Shown here piece after piece: positions 1 through 7,945 of a stretch of DNA of 64,000 nt. The stretch is from assembly GCF_006715635.1 (NCBI RefSeq), contig NZ_VFNP01000002.1, positions 2,852,001 through 2,916,000 on the forward strand, in the 5' to 3' direction. The translations under genes and the position numbers were made by a program. The DNA is from Streptomyces sp. SLBN-118 (GTDB lineage Bacteria > Actinomycetota > Actinomycetes > Streptomycetales > Streptomycetaceae). The stretch's first letter is position 1. The number at the start of each line of letters is the position of its first letter. The notes below the pieces were generated by a model that saw only the letters and a list, made by a program, of their open reading frames with translations, had not been told where the DNA came from and ran no database searches.

Positions 1-552
1 CGGCGGGCGGGCGGAGCGGCCCTGCACGGGGCCGGGGACGGCGTGGATACGGGCGTACGGATGGCCGTCGGGGAAGTCGTCGTCCAGGAAGCGGGTGAGT
101 TCGGCCAGTTGCTGCGGGAAGTCGTCCGCGCCCTCGTTCAGCCGCTCGGTGCGGCGCAGTGCGGCGGCCGTCGCACCGTCCGTGCCGGGTGCCCGCCCGA
201 GGCCCAGATCGACACGGCCCGGCGCGAGGGCCTCCAGGGTGCCGAACTGCTCGGCTATCACCAGCGGCGCGTGGTTCGGGAGCATCACACCGCCCGAGCC
301 GAGGCGGATCCGCTCGGTGTGGGCGGCGAGGTGGGCGAGGATCACGGCCGGGGAGGACGAGGCGACGCCCGGCATCGAGTGGTGCTCGGCGACCCAGTGG
401 CGGTGGAAGCCGCGGCTCTCGGCGAGGCGGGAGATGTCCACGCTGGTGCGCAGCGCGTCGCTCGCGGTGCGGCCGACGCCGACGGTCACCAAATCCAGCA
501 CCGACAGCGGTACGGGTGCGGTGCCGGTCGCCGTGCCTCGGATCTCGTCCAC
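1..552 (-). CDS. LLM-class flavin-dependent oxidoreductase (N-terminal part, runs off the window)
   Basis: The first 184 codons translate to a luciferase-like (bacterial luciferase superfamily) flavoprotein: an early SVLDLVTVG strand, the WVAEHHSMPG segment typical of FMN/F420-dependent LLM enzymes, then RIRLGSGGVMLPNHAPL and LAPGRVDLGLGRAPGTD. The GTG start at 552 has an AGGAGG 7 nt upstream; an in-frame ATG at 573 lies before that motif and is less likely. The gene follows two racemase-family genes on the same strand by 38 nt, so it is probably the third gene of that operon. It presumably oxidises or mono-oxygenates a product of the locus; the substrate is unknown. The C-terminal half lies outside the window. 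Confidence 0.88.
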   Translation of the reverse strand, partial: MDEIRGTATGTAPVPLSVLDLVTVGVGRTASDALRTSVDISRLAESRGFHRHWVAEHHSMPGVASSSPAVILAHLAAHTERIRLGSGGVMLPNHAPLVIAEQFGTLEALAPGRVDLGLGRAPGTDGATAAALRRTERLNEGADDFPQQLAELTRFLDDDFPDGHPYARIHAVPGPVQGRSARPP

Positions 553-590
553 CGGTGGGTCCTCCTGCGCATGAAGTGGGTTCAGCGCAG

Positions 591-1403
591 TCAAACAGGA
601 GGGCTTCTCCGTTTATTCCGGGTGCCCGGAGGATATTCCGGGTGCCCGGAGGATTCGGGGGGCTCGGCGGGTTGCCCGAACTCCCGCTTCTGGAACAGCC
701 TGCCGAGCTTCGGGCCGTACACCCACGCCCTGCGCTCCGCCAGCCGAAGCCCCTCCCACACGGTCACCTGGTTCGCCGTGAGCACCGGTTTGCCGACGGC
801 CTCCTCCAGATCGGCGAGATGTGCCGCCGTGTGCAGGGCGGTGTCCGGCAGCAGGACGACTTCGGCGTCGGGGTGGTCCCCCGCGCGCGCCAGTTCCAGT
901 ACTTCCTCCCGGCCCCAGGTGCCCACCTCGGCCGCCGTGACGATCCCGCTCGCCCGGTCGGCCACGACCTCGGCCCCGGACGCCTTGAGGAAGGCCGTGA
1001 ACAGGGCCGTGACGTCCTCCGGATAGGTCGCCGCGACCGCGACGCGCGAAGCGCCCAGCTCCCGCAGGGCATGCGCGAAGCCGAACGACGTGCTCGACGC
1101 GGGCAACCCCGCCGCCAGGGCGAGCGAGCGAATCTGCTCGTGCGCGCCCTCCCAGCCGTACACGAAGCTCCCGCTGGTGCACGCCCACACCACCGACTCC
1201 GCACCCGCGAGCCGCAGCTCCTCCACCCGCGCCGCGAGCCGGTCCGCCGCGCCCATCCGCAGCAGCGCGTCGACGCGGTGCGCGTCCTCGCCGATGTCGG
1301 TGTGGACGACGGGCAGCCTGATGTCGGTGTCGAGCAGCATCTCGAGCCGGGGGTAGTCGTCCTCGGCGGAATGGCCGGGGTAGAGGAGTCCGACCGTGGT
1401 CAT
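591..1403 (-). CDS. Asp/Glu racemase superfamily protein (maleate isomerase/arylmalonate decarboxylase-like), single-cysteine form
   Basis: This 270-residue protein has two racemase-type Rossmann halves. The first catalytic cysteine is present (C75 in WACTSGSF). In the second half the equivalent position is VLLPDTAL, so the second cysteine is missing. One-cysteine members of this superfamily are usually decarboxylases or isomerases rather than racemases, but those I know keep the second cysteine, so the chemistry here is open. Its ATG overlaps the upstream gene's TGA by 4 nt, implying translational coupling with the two-cysteine paralogue. The last 15 or so codons come from a 20-bp tandem duplication (615-654): with one copy the protein would end at a TAA after ESSGHPE. 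Confidence 0.85.
   Translation of the reverse strand: MTTVGLLYPGHSAEDDYPRLEMLLDTDIRLPVVHTDIGEDAHRVDALLRMGAADRLAARVEELRLAGAESVVWACTSGSFVYGWEGAHEQIRSLALAAGLPASSTSFGFAHALRELGASRVAVAATYPEDVTALFTAFLKASGAEVVADRASGIVTAAEVGTWGREEVLELARAGDHPDAEVVLLPDTALHTAAHLADLEEAVGKPVLTANQVTVWEGLRLAERRAWVYGPKLGRLFQKREFGQPAEPPESSGHPEYPPGTRNKRRSPPV
615..654. repeat. Perfect 20-bp tandem duplication in the racemase gene 3' end
   Basis: Two adjacent identical copies of ATTCCGGGTGCCCGGAGGAT lie at 615-634 and 635-654. Each contains the palindrome CCGGGTGCCCGG. The unit is not a multiple of three, so the second copy shifts the reading frame of the overlapping gene (591-1403) past its probable ancestral stop and adds a basic tail. 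Confidence 0.95.
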
Positions 1404-2242
1404 GTCCAGCCTTCCTGTTCGTCGGGGCCGGCGGGCTGAGCGGGCGGCGCCGGCTGCGCGGGCTCCGCGGGCGCGGCCTCGGACGCGGGCGGCACGTCCG
1501 CCTGCGCATCCGGCTGAAGCAGCAGGCCCTGATACGGACCGACCGCGTGGACGCCGATCCGGCGCAGCGCCGACCACATCGTCACCTGGTTCGCGGAGAG
1601 GACCGGCATCCTCAGTTCGGCCTCCAGCTGCGGGATCGCGTCGTACGTCGGCAGATTGGTGCAGCTGATGAAGAGCACGTCGGCCGCGCCCACCACCGCT
1701 TGGCGCGCCATGTCCACCACCGACCGGTACGGCACCTTCCAGATGTGCCGGGTCAGCCCGAGAAAAGCGCGTCCGGTGACGGTTGCCCCGGCCTCGCCGA
1801 GATACTCCTGCAGCGCCTCGGTGACCGATTCCGTGTACGGAGTGACCAGGGCGACACGGCAGGCGCTCAGCTCGTCGAGTGCTTCGAGCAGGGCGCCGGA
1901 CGTGGTCAGCGAGGGCACTTCCCCCGCCGCCGTCATCGCCTCGCACATGGCGCGCTCACCGGCGAGACCGCCGACGAAGCTCCCTGACGTGCAGGCGTAG
2001 GCGACCACCTCGGGCTCGGACGCGCTCAGGGCCCGTACCGCGTCGCGCAGAGTCTCGTGCTCGCTCACCAGGCGCGCGAGGTCGAGGGAGACCTCGACGG
2101 GCACGTACGGCGTACGGGTCACCCGCAGAGAGACATCGTCGGGGACCCAGCGCCACAGCTCACGGTCCAGCGCGAAGTCGAAAGGGGCGACCACGCCGAC
2201 ACCGTGCTGGGGCTGTGGTCCGCCGAGGAACGAGACATCCAT
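1400..2242 (-). CDS. Asp/Glu racemase superfamily protein (maleate cis-trans isomerase/EutA-like), two-cysteine form
   Basis: This 280-residue protein carries both expected catalytic cysteines, C84 in YACTSGSF and C194 in FISCTNLP, one at the active-site edge of each half, as in maleate isomerase and Asp/Glu racemases. The ATG at 2242 has AAGGGGG just upstream and a good promoter at 2279-2307. The C-terminus is a low-complexity Ala/Pro tail. It is first in the operon with the single-cysteine paralogue and the LLM oxidoreductase. Related proteins (EutA) occur in ectoine-utilisation loci, which fits the EhuBCDA-like importer 14 kb away, but the substrate is inferred only from context. Confidence 0.85.
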   Translation of the reverse strand: MDVSFLGGPQPQHGVGVVAPFDFALDRELWRWVPDDVSLRVTRTPYVPVEVSLDLARLVSEHETLRDAVRALSASEPEVVAYACTSGSFVGGLAGERAMCEAMTAAGEVPSLTTSGALLEALDELSACRVALVTPYTESVTEALQEYLGEAGATVTGRAFLGLTRHIWKVPYRSVVDMARQAVVGAADVLFISCTNLPTYDAIPQLEAELRMPVLSANQVTMWSALRRIGVHAVGPYQGLLLQPDAQADVPPASEAAPAEPAQPAPPAQPAGPDEQEGWT

Positions 2243-2278
2243 AGCAGGCCCCCTTATGGCCCTGACCCGTTGTTGACG

Positions 2279-2307
2279 ACGTTAGGTTCGGGTGCGAGCG
2301 TGGTCAA
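2279..2307 (-). promoter_or_regulatory. Predicted sigma-70-type promoter of the racemase operon
   Basis: Read on the minus strand, TTGACC (2307-2302) is followed after exactly 17 nt by TAACGT (2284-2279). This is close to the housekeeping HrdB consensus and would start transcription about 30 nt before the ATG at 2242. The 137-bp gap to the divergent dehydrogenase gene is where a regulator would bind. Confidence 0.6.
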
Positions 2308-2379
2308 TCCGTACATGTCAGACTCCCGCGTAAACCCCTCGGGCACGGGGGGTGCCCCCGTCGAAACGGCTTCCGCTCG

Positions 2380-3342
2380 ATGTCCGAACCCACTCTTCTG
2401 GTGCTTGCGGCCGACCCTCCGCCCCGTCTCGGCCGGCTGGCCGGACGGGTCCGCGTCCAGTACGCCGGCGAGCAGACCCTCGCGTCTCAACTTCCGCACG
2501 CCGACGTGCTGTTGGTGTGGGACTTCACCTCCGAGGCGGTACGCGCCGCCTGGCCGGGCGAGGGGCCGCGCCCGCGCTGGGTGCACACCCCGAGCGCGGG
2601 CGTCGACCGGCTGCTCTGCCCGGAACTGATCGCTTCCGACACCGTCGTCACCAATGCGCGAGGAGTCTTCGAGGAGCCGATCGCCGAGTACGTGGCCGGT
2701 CTGGTCCTGGCCATGGCCAAGGACCTCCCGGGCACCCTGGAACTCCAGCGGCAGCGGCGCTGGCGCCATCGCGAGGGCCTGCGGGTAGCGGGCACCCGGG
2801 CCACCGTCGTCGGTGCGGGCCCCATCGGCCGGGCGGTGGCCCGCACCCTGGAGGCGCTGGGTGTCACCGTGGCGGTCGTGGGCCGTACCGAGCGCGTCGG
2901 CATCCATGGCGCCGAGGACCTGGATCCGCTGCTCGCCCGCGCCGACTGGGTGGTGAGCGCCGCGCCGCTCACGGAGGCGACGCGCGGGATGTTCGACGCG
3001 CGGCGCTTCGGTCTGATGCAGCCGTCGGCACGGTTCATCAACATCGGTCGCGGGCCCCTGGTCGTCGAAAACGATCTGATGGCCGCGCTGAACAAGAGGT
3101 GGCTCGCGGGCGCGGCACTCGACGTCTTCGCATCGGAGCCGCTCACGCCCGACAGCCCGCTCTGGGACGTGCCGGGGCTGATCGTCTCGCCGCACATGAG
3201 CGGCGACACGGTGGGCTGGCGCGACCGGCTCGGGGAGCAGTTCGTGGAGCTGTACGAGTTGTGGGAGGCCGGAAAGCCGCTCCCGAACGTGGTCGACAAG
3301 AAACGTGGGTACGTCCCCATGCATGACGTCTCCGCTGACTGA
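2380..3342 (+). CDS. D-isomer-specific 2-hydroxyacid dehydrogenase
   Basis: This 320-residue protein is NAD(P)-dependent. The dinucleotide site GAGPIG is at residues 145-150. The catalytic triad of the D-2-hydroxyacid dehydrogenase family is recognisable as R224 (NIGRGPLVV), E253 (FASEPLTP) and H272 (VSPHMSG). The length is normal. It should interconvert a 2-oxo acid and a D-2-hydroxy acid; the substrate is unknown. It is transcribed divergently from the racemase operon, and the next gene overlaps its end by 20 nt, so dehydrogenase and amidase form an operon. Such a set fits breakdown of an imported carboxylated compound. Confidence 0.92.
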   Translation: MSEPTLLVLAADPPPRLGRLAGRVRVQYAGEQTLASQLPHADVLLVWDFTSEAVRAAWPGEGPRPRWVHTPSAGVDRLLCPELIASDTVVTNARGVFEEPIAEYVAGLVLAMAKDLPGTLELQRQRRWRHREGLRVAGTRATVVGAGPIGRAVARTLEALGVTVAVVGRTERVGIHGAEDLDPLLARADWVVSAAPLTEATRGMFDARRFGLMQPSARFINIGRGPLVVENDLMAALNKRWLAGAALDVFASEPLTPDSPLWDVPGLIVSPHMSGDTVGWRDRLGEQFVELYELWEAGKPLPNVVDKKRGYVPMHDVSAD

Positions 3343-4726
3343 CCTCACCGCACGCCAACTGCTCACAGGCTATGAAAAGGGCGACTTCACGCCCGTCGAC
3401 GCGACCCTCGCGGCGCTGGAGCGGATCGAGGTGGTGCAGCCGCTGGTGAATGCCTTCGTCCGGGTCGACGCCGAACAGGCACTGGCCCAGGCCCGCGCAT
3501 CCGCCGGGCGCTGGCACCGGGGCGAGCCGCAGGGGATGCTCGACGGGGTTCCGGTGACCGTCAAGGACCTGCTGCTGCAGCGCGGCGGCCCGACCCTGCG
3601 CGGCTCGAAGAACATCTCGGAGCAGGGGAGTTGGGACGAGGACGCCCCGTCCGTCGCACGGCTGCGCGCGCATGGCGCGGTCTTCCTGGGCAAGACGACG
3701 ACCCCCGAGTTCGGCTGGAAGGGCGTGACCGACTCCCCGCGGCACGGGGTGACGGGCAATCCGTACGATCCGGCGCGCACGGCGGGCGGCTCCAGCGGTG
3801 GCAGCGCCGCGGCCGTGGCGCTCGGCGCGGGTGCGCTCTCGATCGGCACGGACGGCGGCGGTTCGATCCGTATCCCCGCGTCCTTCTGCGGCGTCTTCGG
3901 GCTGAAGCCGACGTACGGGCGCGTGCCGCTGTACCCGTCGAGCCCGTTCGGCACGCTCTCGCACGCGGGCCCGATGACCCGCGACGCCGCGGACGCCGCG
4001 CTGATGCTCGATGTCATCAGCGGCGAGGACTGGCGGGACTGGTCGCATCTGGGCCCGGCGGCGGGCGTGCGCGGCACGCTCGCGGAAGGCGTGAAGGGGC
4101 TGCGCATCGCCTACTCGCCGTCCTTCGGCGGACAGGTGGCGGTGCGCCCGGCGGTCGCGTCCGCGGTACGGCGGGCGGTGGGGGCGCTCGCAGGACTCGG
4201 CGCGTACATCGAGGAGGCGGACCCCGACATCGCCGACCCGGTGGAGGCGTTCCACACCCTGTGGTTCAGCGGTGCGGCCCGGCTGCTCCAGCCCTACGGG
4301 CCCCGCCGGCGGGAGCTGCTGGACCCGGGGCTGCGGGAGATCGCCGGGCGTGGCGCGCGGTACAGCGCGCTGGAGTACCTGGCGGCCGTCGACACCCGGA
4401 TGGCGCTGGGCAGGCGGATGGGCCGCTTCCACACCTCGTACGACCTGCTGGTCACCCCGACCCTGCCGATCACGGCGTTCGAGGGGGGCGCGGAGACCCC
4501 GGGGCGTTCGGAGCACCGGCGCTGGACGGGGTGGACACCGTTCACGTACCCCTTCAACATGACGCAACAGCCCGCCGCGACGGTGCCGTGCGGCCTCGAC
4601 GAGGACGGGCTCCCGATCGGGGTCCAGCTGATCGGCCCGCGGCACGCGGACGCGGTGGTGCTGCGTGCGGCGCACGCGCTGTACGAGTCGGGTGCGGCGG
4701 CGATCCCCGCGCCTACGCTCCCGTAA
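3323..4726 (+). CDS. Amidase (amidase signature family)
   Basis: This 467-residue amidase-signature enzyme has the Ser-cisSer-Lys triad: K81 in VTVKDLLL, the serine pair in GGSSGGSAA (about 157-158) and nucleophile S181 in GTDGGGSIRIP. It hydrolyses a carboxylic amide to acid and ammonia. The ATG at 3323 is preferred; a GTG at 3305 in the same frame adds six residues and neither has a clear ribosome-binding site. It overlaps the dehydrogenase by 20 nt. Its 3' end overlaps the convergent gene 4713-5867 by 14 nt, the apparent left edge of the lanthipeptide island. Atypical family members split N-acyl or ring-opened amides, so an ectoine-type catabolic role is possible. Confidence 0.92.
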   Translation: MTSPLTDLTARQLLTGYEKGDFTPVDATLAALERIEVVQPLVNAFVRVDAEQALAQARASAGRWHRGEPQGMLDGVPVTVKDLLLQRGGPTLRGSKNISEQGSWDEDAPSVARLRAHGAVFLGKTTTPEFGWKGVTDSPRHGVTGNPYDPARTAGGSSGGSAAAVALGAGALSIGTDGGGSIRIPASFCGVFGLKPTYGRVPLYPSSPFGTLSHAGPMTRDAADAALMLDVISGEDWRDWSHLGPAAGVRGTLAEGVKGLRIAYSPSFGGQVAVRPAVASAVRRAVGALAGLGAYIEEADPDIADPVEAFHTLWFSGAARLLQPYGPRRRELLDPGLREIAGRGARYSALEYLAAVDTRMALGRRMGRFHTSYDLLVTPTLPITAFEGGAETPGRSEHRRWTGWTPFTYPFNMTQQPAATVPCGLDEDGLPIGVQLIGPRHADAVVLRAAHALYESGAAAIPAPTLP

Positions 4727-5867
4727 CCGGGGCTCCGCCCCGGACCCGGCGCCTCAAACTCCCTGACTCGTGGTGGAGGCTGGTCCCGATCACGCGGGCG
4801 CTCGTGCGCAGTGCGGCCGCGAGTTGGTCGCCCAGCTCACTTGGGAGAGTCCCAGCTCCGAGTGCGCAGGCGTGGAGCAGAGCACGGCAGTCCTGCGCCT
4901 CCCGATCGGTGGCGAGGGCAGTGAACAGCGGGTGCGCCAGGCTCTCTCGGGCGGCGTAGCCGTCGGTCGTCTTCATCGTCCGGCGATGCAGTTCCGCAAC
5001 CACCAGGCGCGCGGCCGGGGCCTTGACCGAGTCGACCACGTCCAGCACTGCGAGCCCGAGCCTCACGTCGAAGACGGCCATGTCGTCCCTGTCCGGGCGT
5101 TCGAGGTAGGTGGTCACCAGGTTCTGCAGGGAGCGCCGCCAGGCCCGCCCCGTTATGCGGCGGCACAGGACTGTCAGGCAGTCCGTGACGACGCCTTCCC
5201 ATCCCTCTCCGGGCACTGTGTGGGCCAGGAGGCTGTTGGCGCCGAGGCTGTTTCCGCTCGCGAGGGCGGCGAGGACGGCGACTTGTCGGCCGTCGAGCAT
5301 GTGCTGTCCTACGCCGCGGTGCGCCTCGACGTGGGCGAGTGCTTCGGCCCAGCGGCCGGCAGTGGTCAGGGCGCGTGTGCCGTCGGCGAGGAGGACACTC
5401 CACAACCAGACGCGGACCTCTTGTCGGTCGTCGGCGTTCGCTACGAGGTGAGCGGGTACGGAGATGTCCTCGACCTGGGCGGGGCTCCCGGCGGTGACGG
5501 CGTCGAAAAGCGTCAGGAGGCGTTGGCGGCCGTCGTCGGCCTGTCCGGCGCGGAGTTGGAGGCGCGCGAGGTTGACGACGGGTTCGAGTGCGCGGATCGC
5601 GGTCCTGCCGGGCAGGGGGGCGGCCTGCAGGTAGGCGGCGGCGTGCTGGTGGCACATCGCGCGAGCGGTGTCCGGGGCGCCTATGTCGGAGGCGATCAGC
5701 GCTGCCTGGTTGTAGACCGTGGAGGCCATGCTCGGGTCGCCCAGGTTCGCTGCGGTGTCGGCAAGTTCGACCAGGGCGTACACCCGCTGGGGCAGAGGGA
5801 GGCAGGCAGGACGGGGGCGGGCGATGAGCGGGAAGCGCTGGGCGATGGCGTCAGGGGGTTTCCACAC
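4713..5867 (-). CDS. Helical-repeat (TPR-like) protein, last gene of the lanthipeptide operon
   Basis: This 384-residue protein is almost entirely alpha-helical and alanine-rich, with segments such as VYALVELADTAANLGD that resemble the C-terminal TPR-like half of Streptomyces XRE regulators, but no helix-turn-helix. The GTG at 5867 is chosen because AAAGGA lies about 11 nt upstream and it overlaps the preceding stop by 17 nt; the open frame extends to 6005 only through non-conserved sequence. The C-terminal SGSLRRRVRGGAPVTGA is read from the GC-rich hairpin and the amidase end, so the native end may have been lost at an insertion junction. A scaffold or regulatory role in lanthipeptide maturation is a guess. 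Confidence 0.7.
   Translation of the reverse strand: MWKPPDAIAQRFPLIARPRPACLPLPQRVYALVELADTAANLGDPSMASTVYNQAALIASDIGAPDTARAMCHQHAAAYLQAAPLPGRTAIRALEPVVNLARLQLRAGQADDGRQRLLTLFDAVTAGSPAQVEDISVPAHLVANADDRQEVRVWLWSVLLADGTRALTTAGRWAEALAHVEAHRGVGQHMLDGRQVAVLAALASGNSLGANSLLAHTVPGEGWEGVVTDCLTVLCRRITGRAWRRSLQNLVTTYLERPDRDDMAVFDVRLGLAVLDVVDSVKAPAARLVVAELHRRTMKTTDGYAARESLAHPLFTALATDREAQDCRALLHACALGAGTLPSELGDQLAAALRTSARVIGTSLHHESGSLRRRVRGGAPVTGA
4727..4743. terminator. GC-rich hairpin after the amidase gene
   Basis: CCGGGGC-TCC-GCCCCGG is a perfect 7-bp-arm hairpin starting at the amidase stop. No U-tract follows. It resembles the 'ggggctccgcccc' intergenic elements seen again near 15610 and 57980, and lies inside the 3' end of the convergent gene. 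Confidence 0.5.
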
Positions 5868-6681
5868 GGTCCGCAGCGGTCCTTTCGATGGTGGGGTCGG
5901 GGCCGAAGATGACGGTCTTGGCGGCGGCTGCGAGGGCGGCCTGCGTGAGGTAGGGCAGGCCGATCCGGTTCCAAGCGAAAAGCACGTGGTGGGCCAGGAC
6001 GTCACGCAGGCCGCGGTGCAGCTGCCCGGAAGCTGTGAGGTGGGCCAGTTCCCGTCCGGCGTCGGTGTAGGCGCGGACCCATCCGGCGATGTGGGCCAGT
6101 GGTCCGCCCGTGCGTATCAGGTCTTCACCTTTCACAGAGATCAGCCGTTGGACGGCTGTGTGAAGTCGATCGCGGCTGTTCCGTTCGGTACCTCGGGGCT
6201 GTGCACGGTGGGCACCGACGCGTGCCCAGACGTCTCCCTGCTCGTACCAGTCCAGTCCGGCGGAGCGCATCAGGAGGCTGCAAAGCATGAGGGATGTCTC
6301 GCGTCGGTGTTTGCCGGCGTCGACCTGGAGGTGGTCCAGCAGGCTTCGGCTGTCGCGGTGGAAGAGGCGGTGAGCGGATGCCATGGCTTCGGCGCCGCCG
6401 AAGGCGTGCACCTCGGGTTCGTAGATGATCTCCGTCCACCCTTTGATGTACCCGTCGGCGATCAGCGCGTCCAGGCCCTGGCCGATGCGGTCCTGCGCGT
6501 AAGCGACAGGGAGGTAGCGCACGCGCCAGCACGGGTGTTTGCGGACGAGGAACCACGCGGTGAGTGCGCCTTCGTCCTCTGCGGTGCGCAGGAGCGGGGC
6601 GAGTTGGGCCAGAGCCACTATCTCGGCGCGTTCCCAGTCCGGGAACGCGACGTTGGCCTGGCACCAGGTGGGTGAGTTCAT
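5851..6681 (-). CDS. Thiopeptide-type bacteriocin biosynthesis protein (stand-alone SpaB_C-like domain)
   Basis: This 276-residue protein begins QANVAFPDWERAE and contains AWFLVRKHPCWRVRYLP, the hallmark pattern of the SpaB C-terminal (glutamate-elimination) domain of lantibiotic dehydratases; compare ARWWFVRYRDPEDHLRVRL in the fused LanB of this cluster. In split LanB systems this domain removes glutamate from glutamylated Ser/Thr to give dehydroamino acids. Here it is an extra copy, because the LanB at 7942-10851 already has its own. It lies 19 nt after lanC and overlaps the next gene. Possible roles are a second elimination or another tRNA-dependent modification. Confidence 0.8.
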   Translation of the reverse strand: MNSPTWCQANVAFPDWERAEIVALAQLAPLLRTAEDEGALTAWFLVRKHPCWRVRYLPVAYAQDRIGQGLDALIADGYIKGWTEIIYEPEVHAFGGAEAMASAHRLFHRDSRSLLDHLQVDAGKHRRETSLMLCSLLMRSAGLDWYEQGDVWARVGAHRAQPRGTERNSRDRLHTAVQRLISVKGEDLIRTGGPLAHIAGWVRAYTDAGRELAHLTASGQLHRGLRDVLAHHVLFAWNRIGLPYLTQAALAAAAKTVIFGPDPTIERTAADRVETP

Positions 6682-6700
6682 GAGGCGGCCTCCGGGGTGT

Positions 6701-7945
6701 TCACGCCAGGGCGAGGAAGGTGTCCCAGTGCGGTGCGGGCGCGCTGCCCGTGCCGAGGGTGTGCAGGGCGAGGGCTGCTCCGGCGGCTCCGTCGAGGAGT
6801 TCCGGGTCGTGGTCGTCCTGGTCGAGCGCGGTGATCAGACGGTCGGCCAGGCGCGGCAACTCCGCGGTGATGGCGGTGTTGCCCGTCTCGGTGGACATCC
6901 GCCACGCGGCGTGCAGCAGCCCGGCCATGCCGTGGCACAGCCCGATCTCGGGGAGCTTGTCCAGTTGGAGCGGGTCGCGCAGGGTCGCAAGGATCGCGTT
7001 CTCGGCTGCACGTACGCGTACCGGGTCGCGGAGGGCGAGTCCGGCCAACTGCTGGGCGCGGGCGGTGCCGCTGACGCCGTAGCACCAGGAGGGCCGGGGC
7101 CGAAGGTCTGGATGGACATGCCCGTCGGTCGCCTGCTCCATCGAGATCATGCCCGGCCACCAGGGGCCGGTCTCGTCACCTTGGCGCCACTGGTCGGTCC
7201 AGGCACAGATCCGCTCGACCGCATCGACCATGCCGGGCACGGCCAGGTCGCGCAGCAGAGCCAGAGACAGCACGGACAGCGCGGAGCCGATGCCGTGGGA
7301 GAGCCCGAAGTTCCCGTGCCCCTGGTGGTAGTCGGCGCTGGGTGCACCGGTAGTCGCGACGTTCATCCACCACGGCGGCAGCCCGGCCGGATTGGGCAGA
7401 GGCTCGGTCAGGCGCACCAGGTAGGCCAGGACGTCATAGGTGATCTCATGATGCGGGTGTCGGCTCAGGTGGTAGGCGCCCAGCCCGGACAGGCCCTGGA
7501 TCAGGTCGAACTCTTCCATGGGGGGCCGCTCGGCGCGGTCGATGCGCAGGTGGGCCTCGGCCAGACGGGTCCGGGTGACAGTGAGGGTCGCCTCGTCCAA
7601 GCGTTCCAGGACGCGCAGGTACCGGCTCGATGCGCTGGCCGCGCGGTGCGTAATGAACGCGAGGGCCGGGGCGCCGAAGTACAAGTTTGCGTTGGCCGCT
7701 GCGCTCACTTCGCCGTGCACGGCCGCGGCCAGCCAGGTGTGCGCGGTGTCCCAGTCGCCGCGGCCGGTCCGGGCGCGCTCGATGTGCAGCAGCGCGATTC
7801 CCGAGGCTCCTCCGGCGAGAGACTGCGGCCACGAGCGGCCGACGTCCGGCCGGCCGCCGGGCCACACGGCGCGGGGGTCGGCCAGGCCGTGCGCCAGCCG
7901 GTCGGCGGTCGACAGCGCGGCGGGGGCGGGGGCTGTCGTGGTCAC
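6701..7945 (-). CDS. lanC: Lanthipeptide cyclase LanC
   Basis: This 414-residue LanC-family cyclase catalyses addition of cysteine thiols to dehydroalanine/dehydrobutyrine to form (methyl)lanthionine rings. The zinc ligands are visible as C288 (SWCYGVSG) and C337-H338 (GLCHGMAG), with further family signatures GLSGLGAYHL and HGNFGLSHGIGSAL. The GTG start at 7945 overlaps the lanB TGA by 4 nt and has AAGGAG 6-10 nt upstream, which argues against the longer frame reaching 8035. It is co-transcribed with lanB and the SpaB_C-like gene. Confidence 0.92.
   Translation of the reverse strand: MTTTAPAPAALSTADRLAHGLADPRAVWPGGRPDVGRSWPQSLAGGASGIALLHIERARTGRGDWDTAHTWLAAAVHGEVSAAANANLYFGAPALAFITHRAASASSRYLRVLERLDEATLTVTRTRLAEAHLRIDRAERPPMEEFDLIQGLSGLGAYHLSRHPHHEITYDVLAYLVRLTEPLPNPAGLPPWWMNVATTGAPSADYHQGHGNFGLSHGIGSALSVLSLALLRDLAVPGMVDAVERICAWTDQWRQGDETGPWWPGMISMEQATDGHVHPDLRPRPSWCYGVSGTARAQQLAGLALRDPVRVRAAENAILATLRDPLQLDKLPEIGLCHGMAGLLHAAWRMSTETGNTAITAELPRLADRLITALDQDDHDPELLDGAAGAALALHTLGTGSAPAPHWDTFLALA

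Noticed and set aside
591-1946. 451-codon version of the single-Cys racemase gene
   Set aside because: The first 180 codons are antisense-free but out-of-frame with the real upstream racemase (1400-2242). The ATG at 1403 with a 4-nt overlap is the normal arrangement.
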